A stretch of DNA of 32,288 bases, taken from positions 1 through 32,288 of the forward strand of contig JBJXFU010000087.1 of NCBI GenBank assembly GCA_046155885.1, read 5' to 3'. Position numbers and translations under genes: made by a program. This document shows positions 1 through 5,375 of the stretch, one piece after another. This DNA is from JAOADN01 sp046155885. Its GTDB lineage: Bacteria > Pseudomonadota > Alphaproteobacteria > Rhodobacterales > Rhodobacteraceae. The notes under the pieces were generated by a model that did not search any database, had not been told where the DNA came from, and saw only the letters and a program-made list of their open reading frames with translations. Numbering within the stretch: the first letter of the stretch is position 1; every line of letters starts with the position of its first letter.

Positions 1-124
1 CGACGTGACGCGGAAGAAGAAGCTCTTGGAGAAGCAGAAGGCCGGGAAGAAGAAGATGCGCCAGTTCGGCAAGGTGGAGATCCCGCAGACGGCGTTCATC
101 GAGGCGTTGAAGATAGACTCGTGA
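1..124 (+). CDS. lepA: Elongation factor 4 (LepA), C-terminal end, partial
   Basis: The first 124 bases carry the last 40 codons of LepA, read from base 2 to a TGA at 122-124. LepA is the ribosome-bound GTPase that back-translocates stalled ribosomes. The tail is distinctive: a basic stretch containing RKKKLLEKQKAGKKKMRQFG, followed by a VEIPQTAFIEALK ending, as in alphaproteobacterial LepA. Everything upstream lies outside the window, so it cannot be told whether this copy belongs to the intact gene or is itself a fragment. The point matters because a second copy of the same end lies at about 654-805. A toxin-antitoxin pair begins 24 bases after the stop. Family assignment is secure; intactness is unknown. 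Confidence 0.9.
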   Translation, partial: DVTRKKKLLEKQKAGKKKMRQFGKVEIPQTAFIEALKIDS

Positions 125-148
125 CCCCCTCCGCGCTACATTTTGCCC

Positions 149-328
149 ATGAACAGCCAGTCGCCCCCCCTCATCTCGACCGACGAGGACATCTGCATCG
201 CCCTCGACCGGCTTGAGGCGTTCCGCAAGGATGGCCTCGCCCATCCGCTCGAGGATGTGCGGGCTTGGGTGCAGGCGCGCCAGACCGACCCCGACGCGCC
301 ATGCCCCCCGGCAAAACCGTTGCGCTAG
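149..328 (+). CDS. Type II antitoxin, ParD/RelB-like (small)
   Basis: This 59-residue acidic protein lies immediately upstream of, and overlaps by 28 bases, a ParE/RelE-type toxin, which is the usual antitoxin position. The segment ALDRLEAFRKDGLAHPLEDV resembles short antitoxins that pair with RelE/ParE toxins. No strong ribosome site precedes the ATG at 149. A T-rich patch (TACATTTT, 137-144) sits just ahead of it, so the message may have a very short leader; this is inference. The pair lies between two copies of the lepA 3' end, which suggests it arrived as a cargo module. The antitoxin role rests mainly on gene order, because the protein is short and weakly conserved. Confidence 0.65.
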   Translation: MNSQSPPLISTDEDICIALDRLEAFRKDGLAHPLEDVRAWVQARQTDPDAPCPPAKPLR

Positions 329-603
329 CGCCCGCCGCGCGGACCGACCTTATACGTCTGGAAGATTTCCTCGCCGCGAAGAACCCCGACGCCGCACATC
401 GCATGGTGGCCGCCCTCCTTGCCGCCTTTGACCGCATCGCCGCCAGCCCCGGGGCTGGCCGCCCTGTGCTCTCGCCCCGCACTGATGCGGACCTGCGCGA
501 ACGCCTCGTTCGCTTCGGCCGCAGCGGTTACGTCATCCTCTACGCCGTCGAGCCCGACCAGATCCTCGTCCTTCGAATTCATCACGGGCGGGAGGATCGG
601 TAG
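301..603 (+). CDS. Type II toxin, RelE/ParE superfamily
   Basis: A 100-residue protein with the RelE/ParE layout: an N-terminal LAPAARTDLIRLEDFL helix, a central segment with GRPV, and a C-terminal strand run SGYVILYAV ... ILVLRIHHGRED typical of ParE. RelE-fold toxins cleave mRNA on the ribosome, while ParE-fold members poison gyrase; the ending favours ParE. The ATG at 301 is preferred over an upstream in-frame TTG because it places residue 1 just before the conserved start of the fold. It overlaps the antitoxin by 28 bases in another frame, consistent with translational coupling. The gene ends about 50 bases before the duplicated lepA segment. Confidence 0.8.
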   Translation: MPPGKTVALAPAARTDLIRLEDFLAAKNPDAAHRMVAALLAAFDRIAASPGAGRPVLSPRTDADLRERLVRFGRSGYVILYAVEPDQILVLRIHHGREDR

Positions 604-653
604 GGAAGGGGGCTGGCGCGGGAGTGCGGGTTTGGCGAAGGTGGTCCTGTGCC

Positions 654-805
654 AGGACGTGTCCGCCAAGTGCTACGCCGGCGACGTGACGCGGAAGAAG
701 AAGCTGCTGGAAAAGCAGAAGGCCGGGAAGAAGAAGATGCGCCAGTTCGGCAAGGTGGAGATCCCGCAGACGGCGTTCATCGAGGCGTTGAAGATCGATG
801 GGTGA
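654..805 (+). pseudogene. Second copy of the lepA 3' end (displaced remnant)
   Basis: Bases 682-797 repeat bases 1-116 almost exactly. The few mismatches fall mostly in synonymous positions (for example the two leucine codons CTC TTG against CTG CTG). Recognisable LepA sequence extends further upstream here, beginning near a DVSAKCYAGDV segment at about 655, and ends at a TGA at 803-805. There is no LepA frame upstream of about 650, so this is a 3' fragment, not a gene. A repeated gene end flanking cargo is the pattern left when an element integrates at a gene's 3' end and supplies a replacement tail, or after recombination with a related lepA. The stop codon overlaps the start of the SIR2-like gene. 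Confidence 0.85.
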
Positions 806-1812
806 TGATTAACAGAAAGACAGTAGTAGTCGTAGGAGCCGGGGCGAGCAGTGATCTCGGTTTGCCCCTGGGTGCGGCTCTCAAATCAGAAGTGGCAAAT
901 TTGGCGACCCGCCGCGACGACGGAATTTGGCTCCACCTTAATTCCGCGATGTTTCACTATTTTGAACCCAATAGAGATATTGGCGAGAAAGCCCTCCTAC
1001 ATTTCTCTGATTTTGGTTCACAGTTGCGGAGTGCTTACTCCATTGATAACTTCTTGGATCAGCGGCGTGACGATCATATCCTCCTAGCTGTCGGAAAGAT
1101 GCTGATAGCCTATGTAATTGCTGGTGCGGAAAAGAATTCAGGGCTTGCCGTTGAGCGGGAGTTTGATGTTATCGAGAACAACCAAGACTACTTCCTTTTT
1201 GATCTCATGAACATAGTTTCGCGCGGCCATCAGGCGAATAACATCCACAAGTCATTGCAAAATTTGACATTCGTTACTTTCAATTACGACAGATGTATAG
1301 AGCGATTTCTGAAAATCTGGCTCGAGACGAATTTTGGAATGAAAGCAGGAGATGTGGTTCCGCGGGATAATATCGTTCACGCGTATGGCTCACTCGGAGA
1401 TTACTTTGACCAAAGCGTGCACAATCCCTTTGAATACCGCGGGCGCGTAGCTTTTCAAAATGTTCACTTGGAGCTAAGGAATTACGTTGACAAGATAAAG
1501 ATTTTTACGGAGCAAGAGGATAGTTCAGTTTTTGGCGTCATCCATCAAAAGCTGACAGATTGCGACACAATAGTTTTTCTCGGATTTGGGTTTGAAGAGC
1601 AGAACATGCGCTTCTTTGAAAACGTCTCCGGCTCCAAAAATGTATTCGCTACTATGTACGGGCAATCAAAAGAAAACAGTAATTATCTTGATGGCTATCT
1701 TTCTCAAATGTTTGCCTGCAAACCCGGTGGATACTACTCGGTAGATGACAAGGCAGCTCAAATGTTCCGGCGCTGCTATCATCCCATCACGCGGGCAGTT
1801 GGTAGTCTATAG
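805..1812 (+). CDS. SIR2-like domain protein, probable antiphage/NAD-consuming effector
   Basis: A 335-residue protein with the hallmarks of bacterial SIR2-like domains: a dinucleotide-binding loop VVVVGAGASSDLGLPLG (7-23), a YSIDNFLDQR motif (79-88), the catalytic-type TFNYD (159-162, Asn160), HAYGSLG with the expected histidine at 192, and FLGFGFEEQN (258-267). Relatives hydrolyse NAD+ in abortive-infection systems; that activity here is inferred. No second domain or membrane segment is visible, so the sensor is either within this chain or absent. Codon use is clearly more AT-rich than the neighbours, pointing to recent transfer. The ATG at 805 overlaps the stop of the lepA remnant; a GTG one codon upstream is an alternative start. 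No partner gene lies on the same strand downstream. Confidence 0.85.
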   Translation: MINRKTVVVVGAGASSDLGLPLGAALKSEVANLATRRDDGIWLHLNSAMFHYFEPNRDIGEKALLHFSDFGSQLRSAYSIDNFLDQRRDDHILLAVGKMLIAYVIAGAEKNSGLAVEREFDVIENNQDYFLFDLMNIVSRGHQANNIHKSLQNLTFVTFNYDRCIERFLKIWLETNFGMKAGDVVPRDNIVHAYGSLGDYFDQSVHNPFEYRGRVAFQNVHLELRNYVDKIKIFTEQEDSSVFGVIHQKLTDCDTIVFLGFGFEEQNMRFFENVSGSKNVFATMYGQSKENSNYLDGYLSQMFACKPGGYYSVDDKAAQMFRRCYHPITRAVGSL

Positions 1813-1865
1813 CAAGCGTACCCGCACTCACCACCGGTCGGCTTCGCCCACCAGTTGCAGCAAGC

Positions 1866-1896
1866 CGTAGGGTGTGTGCTCGCACGCACCACCCTT
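1866..1896. repeat. Hairpin element (CGTAGGG-type intergenic repeat)
   Basis: A CGTAGGG lead is followed by a 9-bp stem (1871-1879 with 1882-1890, one G-T pair) and a CACCCT tail. A sequence of similar design (GGTGGGG stem ending in CCTACGG) appears inverted at 22964-22989. This design resembles dispersed intergenic hairpins common in alphaproteobacteria. It sits between the SIR2-like gene and the convergent toxin gene, where it may also act as a terminator. Confidence 0.45.
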
Positions 1897-1938
1897 CCCG
1901 CGCCGCACTCATGTTCCTGCCCCATCCGGTGCGTGAGA

Positions 1939-2199
1939 TCACCCATACGCCCCGCTCCTCGGCGCCACCCGCACCACGACCACCACCACCCGCCCGTCGT
2001 CGATGCGATAGACGATCCGCCAATCCCCCACCCGGATGCGCCACTGGTCGCTCTCGCCGACCAGTTTCAGGCATCCCGATGGGCGGGGATCGGTGCCGAG
2101 GTCGGCTATCGCCGCGGTCAGCCGGTCATGCAGCCGCTGGTCCCTGATGCGCCGCAGGTTCTTCTTCGCCTCTGGCGACAGGACGATCTGGTAGGTCAT
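1939..2199 (-). CDS. RelE-family mRNA interferase toxin
   Basis: An 86-residue RelE-type toxin. Visible family features are YQIVLSPEAKKNLRRI at the start, a central KLVGESDQWRIRVGDWRIVY block, and a final VVVVVRVAPRSGAYG strand and tail. The W-R-I-R-V-G-D-(W/Y)-R-I-V-Y signature is the classic RelE core. Members bind the ribosomal A site and cut mRNA. The ATG at 2199 overlaps the antitoxin stop by four bases (2196-2199), so the two are translationally coupled. The module faces the SIR2-like gene, and both end towards each other. Confidence 0.9.
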   Translation of the reverse strand: MTYQIVLSPEAKKNLRRIRDQRLHDRLTAAIADLGTDPRPSGCLKLVGESDQWRIRVGDWRIVYRIDDGRVVVVVVRVAPRSGAYG

Positions 2200-2471
2200 T
2201 CAGCGGCGTGTTCAGCCGCCGCTTCGGCCAGATACTCCTCGATCGTCACGGCCTTGGACGGATCGGCAAGGTACTCGGCATAGGCCGCATCCCCATCCCT
2301 TGCCAGTTCCTCGTTCTCCAGCCGCTCGTAATACTCCATCGCCGCGGCCGAGATCATCACGGCCACCGGCTTGCCGTGCCGGGTAATCGTGACATCCTCG
2401 CCCCCGTGCTGGACCTTGCCCAGCAAATCCGCCAGCCTCTCCCGCGCCTCCGATACCGTGACCTCGATCAT
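2196..2471 (-). CDS. YefM/Phd-family antitoxin
   Basis: A 91-residue antitoxin. The N-terminal half (MIEVTVSEARERLADLLGKV ... VTITRHGKPVAVMIS) is the Phd/YefM DNA-binding fold that folds back on its own promoter. The acidic C-terminal half (EEYLAEAAAEHAAE) is the toxin-neutralising tail. The start at 2471 is chosen over an in-frame ATG at 2519 because it matches the family's first residue, and because the upstream ATG would lie inside the operator palindromes. It is first in a two-gene operon with the RelE toxin and should repress that operon through the nested palindromes at 2483-2521. Confidence 0.9.
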   Translation of the reverse strand: MIEVTVSEARERLADLLGKVQHGGEDVTITRHGKPVAVMISAAAMEYYERLENEELARDGDAAYAEYLADPSKAVTIEEYLAEAAAEHAAE

Positions 2472-2482
2472 CGCCGCCTCCG

Positions 2483-2521
2483 TTTTGTACGAAACGTATG
2501 ATACGTCATATCCGTACAAAA
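2483..2521 (-). promoter_or_regulatory. Nested palindromic operator of the yefM-relE-type operon
   Basis: Outer arms TTTTGTACG (2483-2491) and CGTACAAAA (2513-2521) are perfect inverted repeats. Between them lies a second perfect palindrome, ACGTAT-G-ATACGT (2494-2506). The outer arms contain TGTAC/GTACA, the core of known YefM operators. The site starts 12 bases upstream of the antitoxin ATG, so binding there would block transcription: conditional autoregulation of the toxin-antitoxin pair. Confidence 0.75.
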
Positions 2522-2558
2522 TTCAACCGCCCCGAACCGCCCCGCACCCAGCCCCCCC

Positions 2559-2819
2559 ATGCCCCACCTCCTCAACCTCACCGGCCGCCTCCTCATCGCG
2601 CTGCTCTTCCTCGGCGGAGCCATCCAGAAACTCACCGACCCCGCCCCCGTCACCGCGATGATCGCCTCCCTCGGCCTGCCCGGCTGGCTCACCTGGCCCG
2701 TCGCCGCCTTCGACCTTGCCGCCGAGGGGCCGGGGCGGTTCGCCATCCGGGGGCGGCGCGGCCCGTTCGGCAAGTTGTGGGTCGGGGCGTGCCCCGACTC
2801 GCCGCCCAAGGCAGGGTGA
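2559..2819 (+). pseudogene. Truncated DoxX-family membrane protein
   Basis: The first 55 or so residues read as the start of a DoxX-family four-helix membrane protein: LTGRLLIALLFLGGAIQKLT (helix 1 with the usual G-G-x-x-K-L), then LPGWLTWPVAAFDLAAE, the start of helix 2. From about 2726 the homology stops. The frame continues into a basic, non-membrane tail encoded by hairpin-rich DNA and ends at 2819. DoxX proteins are normally about 120-150 residues with four helices, so this is a 3'-truncated gene. The break coincides with the structured, gene-free tract that follows, suggesting an insertion or deletion there. Confidence 0.7.
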
Positions 2820-2832
2820 ACCGGACCCTGCC
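2781..2832. repeat. Two perfect stem-loops at the doxX break
   Basis: GTCGGGG (2781-2787) pairs with CCCCGAC (2792-2798) around CGTG. Twelve bases later GGCAGGGT (2810-2817) pairs with ACCCTGCC (2825-2832) around a 7-base loop. Both are perfect and lie between the end of doxX homology and the 11-bp tandem array. There is no T-run, so they are not standard terminators. Confidence 0.55.
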
Positions 2833-2852
2833 GCGCCCCGCACGATGCGTAG

Positions 2853-2940
2853 CTACGCCCGTACTACGCCCGTACTACGGATGTGCTACGGATGTGCTAC
2901 GGATGTGCTACGGATGTGCTACGCCCGTACTGCGCCTGTG
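2853..2940. repeat. Tandem array of eight 11-bp units
   Basis: Eight consecutive 11-bp units of two kinds: A = CTACGCCCGTA (2853, 2864, 2919) and B = CTACGGATGTG (2875, 2886, 2897, 2908), closed by a diverged unit CTGCGCCTGTG (2930). All but the last start CTACG and then differ in their second half. Unit length is close to one turn of B-DNA, so any bound protein would see each copy on the same face. There are no spacers of CRISPR type and no convincing reading frame. Confidence 0.85.
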
Positions 2941-3830
2941 CGACGCGGAAGCGGCGCCCCGACCCCTTCGCACCCGCAGCATCCCCGCCGCTTCGGCCAA
3001 TTCCCGCCCCATCCCGCCAACCCCCCGGAATCCGGCCCCGCCGGGGACTTATCCACCGGAAATCCACAAGCTATATCAACGCTTTATCCCCGGCTTTCTT
3101 TCATGCTGCAGTGCTTTTCGCTTGCCCGACTCACCCCAGTTTGTAACGAATTCCTTACCGACCGGGACCGCAAGGAAACGGCCGGTGCGCGGACGGGTCC
3201 GAAGGGGCAGGGCGCGGCAGGGAAGGGCGGGCTAACCCCCGGTTTTCACTGCGGAAACCCACTCCGGCACACGACCGGGCGGGGCGGCTGGCCGCAAGGC
3301 TGGTTGTTTCACCGGACGGGTCGCGAGGACCGGCGCGGAGCTTCACGGGGTCGCAGCATCCTGTGGGGCGACGCCTCCGAACCGCAAGGGGATGGGGCGG
3401 CCCGATGCCTGCAAGGGCAAAGGGCATGTGCCACCGTCCGCAAGGGCGGGAAGCACGCACTGGGCCGGAATGCCTGGCAACGGGCGGAACGGGTCAGGAA
3501 GGTGTCAGGCGGCGTCAGCAATGGCGTCACGCAAGGACCGCGTCCGAGCACCTGGCACCTTTTCCTGGCCCGTTCGCGTTTGCGGCGGACCGGGCCCGAA
3601 CTATTCCTTTACGATCAACCGGTAAAGAGGCGCCGCTTGCCTTGGGCCGGAAATGAAGCGGGGCCCGCGCGCGCTGCCAGCGCCCGGGCCCCGTCGGTTC
3701 CGCCCCTGGGGGAAGCGGTCCGATGCACCGCGTCCATGCACCTGTGGGGCTACCTTTAGCGGTTCGGGTCGGATAGTTCAACGAGATATCGCGCCACCCG
3801 CACGATTTTGTGGCAGCCGCCCGGGCAAAG
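2941..3830. other. Gene-free, structure-rich tract
   Basis: No frame here looks like a protein: long open frames on both strands are Arg/Pro-rich antisense-style translations. The tract holds DnaA-box-like words (TTATCCACC at 3049, AAATCCACA at 3060, TTATCCCCG at 3084) beside a short AT-richer patch at 3040-3110. It also holds several short hairpins capped by GCAA: 3288-3303, 3406-3417 and 3434-3449 (CCGTCC-GCAA-GGGCGG). A strong GC hairpin lies at 3659-3693. RNase P, SRP, tmRNA and cobalamin-riboswitch signatures were looked for by eye and not found. It may be a decayed gene region or an unrecognised structured RNA. Confidence 0.5.
3659..3693 (-). terminator. Strong GC hairpin, possible terminator for the dnaE2 fragment
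   Basis: CGGGGCCCG (3659-3667) pairs perfectly with CGGGCCCCG (3685-3693), and an inner GCGCT/AGCGC stem stacks inside. On the minus strand it is followed by CTTCATTT, a modest T-rich run. It lies 138 bases after the stop of the DnaE2-like ORF. On the plus strand the following bases are not T-rich. Confidence 0.4.
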
Positions 3831-4223
3831 CTACGGCTGGTCCCCGGCCCGGCAGATTTCGGTGCGGAAACGCGGCCGGAGGAGTTCGTCCAGCAGCGCC
3901 GAGACATCCTCGATCTCCTCGGCCACCACATGCACCACGCCCATCTCGCGCTGCACCCGCCCGGTCACCCGCAGAAGCCGCCCCGCCATCACCGCCCGCC
4001 GGAACCGCTCGAACACCTTCGCCCAGACCACCACGTTGACCACCCCCGTCTCGTCCTCCAGCGTCAGGAAGATCACCCCCTTCGCCGTCCCAGGCCGCTG
4101 GCGCACCAGCACCAGCCCCGCCACCGTCACCCGCGCGCCGGCCGGGGGCTCGGCCAGGCGGGCATGAGGCAGGGCGGCAGGCGGGCGCGGCCAGGGCTCG
4201 GGAGGGGAGAAATCTCGGGGCAT
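3831..4223 (-). CDS. Orphan C-terminal OB domain of error-prone polymerase DnaE2
   Basis: A 130-residue protein that, from about residue 12, reads as the C-terminal OB-fold region of DnaE2 (ImuC): ARVTVAGLVLVRQRPGTAKG, then VIFLTLEDETGVVNVVVW, KVFERFRRAVMAGRLLRVTG and VHVVAEEIEDVS. Full DnaE2 exceeds 1,000 residues, so nearly all of it, including PHP and polymerase domains, is missing, and no imuA or imuB is nearby. The first 11 residues (MPRDFSPPEPW) do not look like DnaE2, consistent with an in-frame fusion by deletion. The start is placed at 4223, two bases downstream of a perfect LexA box. After the TAG stop the same frame stays open for 24 codons to a TAA at 3756-3758. It is either a decaying remnant or a retained damage-inducible mini-protein. 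Confidence 0.75.
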   Translation of the reverse strand: MPRDFSPPEPWPRPPAALPHARLAEPPAGARVTVAGLVLVRQRPGTAKGVIFLTLEDETGVVNVVVWAKVFERFRRAVMAGRLLRVTGRVQREMGVVHVVAEEIEDVSALLDELLRPRFRTEICRAGDQP

Positions 4224-4225
4224 GA

Positions 4226-4240
4226 GAACATAAGTAGAAC
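4226..4240 (-). promoter_or_regulatory. Alphaproteobacterial SOS (LexA) box
   Basis: GAAC-ATAAGTA-GAAC, which is GTTC-N7-GTTC on the coding strand, is a perfect match to the direct-repeat LexA site of alphaproteobacteria. It ends two bases upstream of the ATG of the DnaE2-derived ORF, exactly where a LexA-controlled promoter for an imuA-imuB-dnaE2 operon would sit. The gene should be induced by DNA damage if a LexA of this class is present. Confidence 0.85.
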
Positions 4241-4271
4241 ATCACGCCCGATGCGGCAAGTTCCTTCCCGC

Positions 4272-4889
4272 TCACACCCCGGGCGCGCCGATCCCCACCC
4301 GGGACCGGATGTCCCCGGCCGAGTTGCGATTGGGATAGGGAAGGTCGGGCACCGGCACGCCCAGATGAGTGCACAGCGGTTCCCACCCCGCGCCCGGCTC
4401 CAGCACCAGAACCCGCCCTTCCGGCCTGAGCGCGCGGGCCGCCGCCGCATTGGCCTCATAAAGCGTGATCGCGTGATCGCGGTCGCCGATGCGGTCGCCG
4501 AAGACCTTCTCCATGATCCGCACGCCGACACTTTCGCGGTCGCTGGCCGTCCGGTAACCGGCAAGCAGCGTTTCCTCGAAGCTCCGCCACCAGCTCTCGG
4601 GGTCGCGCCAGGTCAGGATCACCTTCGCAGCCGGGCAGAGGGAAGCCAGTTCCGGCCACCAATGGGCCGAGGGCCAGTCCACGCAGGACCGGTAGCCTTC
4701 GAAAAGCGCCTCCCAGTCGGGCGCGCCGCCCTCCGCCAGGAAGGCCCGCCAGCGCGCCTTCATTACCGGGTTCGCGGTCACCTCAAACATGTGATGGCAG
4801 GGCCCGAAGCCGAGGATGTTCAGCGCTTCGCGCAGCGAATCCGTTCCCGTCCGCCCGAACCCCGCCCCGATCACCTGAAGCTCCGGCAT
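4272..4889 (-). CDS. Sulfotransferase-family (P-loop) protein
   Basis: A 205-residue protein of the small sulfotransferase family (Sulfotransfer_4 type). The N-terminal loop GAGFGRTGTDSLREALN (about 8-24) is the 5'-phosphosulfate-binding P-loop variant. HMFEV and RAFLAEGGAPDWEALFEGY follow, and VILTWRDPESWWRSF is the 3'-phosphate-binding strand-helix. PLCTHLGVPVPDLPYPNRN near the end matches the family's C-terminal signature. Substrates of these bacterial members are largely unknown. The ATG at 4889 is preferred to a TTG at 4901. It lies upstream of the SOS-boxed ORF on the same strand, but the LexA site in the 48-base gap suggests separate transcription. Confidence 0.85.
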   Translation of the reverse strand: MPELQVIGAGFGRTGTDSLREALNILGFGPCHHMFEVTANPVMKARWRAFLAEGGAPDWEALFEGYRSCVDWPSAHWWPELASLCPAAKVILTWRDPESWWRSFEETLLAGYRTASDRESVGVRIMEKVFGDRIGDRDHAITLYEANAAAARALRPEGRVLVLEPGAGWEPLCTHLGVPVPDLPYPNRNSAGDIRSRVGIGAPGV

Positions 4890-5048
4890 CCCCGCACCCA
4901 ACTTGGCCCGGATCAGCCCGGCCGGGCCAGCTTCGCCCCGCCGCCGGTGCTTTGCAATGGGTGGGCAGGGACCGGCGCGCGGCGGGGTGGAACATCGGCC
5001 TGCGCTTCGCTACATACCCCTGCGGGACCAAGGCTTCGGGCGGACGAG

Positions 5049-5372
5049 ATGGCGAAGATCACCTATGTGGAACATGGCGGCAGGGAACACACGCTCGAGG
5101 TGAAGAACGGCCTCACCGTGATGGAGGGCGCGCGCGACAACGGCATCCCCGGGATCGAGGCCGATTGCGGCGGCGCCTGCGCCTGTTCGACCTGCCATGT
5201 CTATGTGGACTCCGCCTGGGTGGACCGGCTGCCGCCGCGCGACGCAATGGAGGCCGACATGCTGGATTTCGCCTGGAATCCCGATCCGGTCAGGTCGCGG
5301 CTGACCTGCCAGCTGAAGGTTTCGGAGGCGCTGGACGGACTGCGCGTGCAGATGCCGGAAAAGCAGATCTGA
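5049..5372 (+). CDS. [2Fe-2S] ferredoxin, adrenodoxin/FdVI type
   Basis: A 107-residue ferredoxin close to Rhodobacter capsulatus FdVI in pattern (MAKI..EH.G..H, GLTVMEGARDNGIPGIEADC, ending MPEKQI). The cluster ligands are Cys40, Cys46 and Cys49 (C-X5-C-X2-C) plus Cys87 in LTCQLKV; Cys44 is the extra conserved, non-ligand type. Such ferredoxins pass single electrons to P450s or serve in iron-sulfur assembly; the partner here is unknown. The start at 5049 matches the family's MAKI start. The stop lies three bases before the next gene, so the two are probably co-transcribed. Confidence 0.95.
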   Translation: MAKITYVEHGGREHTLEVKNGLTVMEGARDNGIPGIEADCGGACACSTCHVYVDSAWVDRLPPRDAMEADMLDFAWNPDPVRSRLTCQLKVSEALDGLRVQMPEKQI

Positions 5373-5375
5373 CGC

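Noticed and set aside
143..603. Insertion sequence between the lepA copies
   Set aside because: No transposase or terminal inverted repeats. The segment is filled by the toxin-antitoxin pair and the repeats are direct lepA copies.
2853..2940. CRISPR-like array
   Set aside because: Units are only 11 bp, contiguous, with no spacers and no cas genes nearby.
3040..3100. Replication origin (DnaA boxes)
   Set aside because: Only one word is close to consensus, there is no extended AT-rich unwinding region, and no dnaA, repABC or partition genes are adjacent.
3150..3600. RNase P RNA, SRP RNA, tmRNA or cobalamin riboswitch
   Set aside because: None of the conserved core strings of these RNAs was found on either strand.
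2498..3759. Long plus-strand frames through the 11-bp array
   Set aside because: No family motif, Arg/Pro-rich, and the frames run through hairpins and repeats without ribosome sites.
3810..5048. N-terminal extension of the ferredoxin frame back to 3810
   Set aside because: The upstream part is antisense to the DnaE2 fragment and sulfotransferase gene. The ferredoxin family starts at the ATG at 5049.
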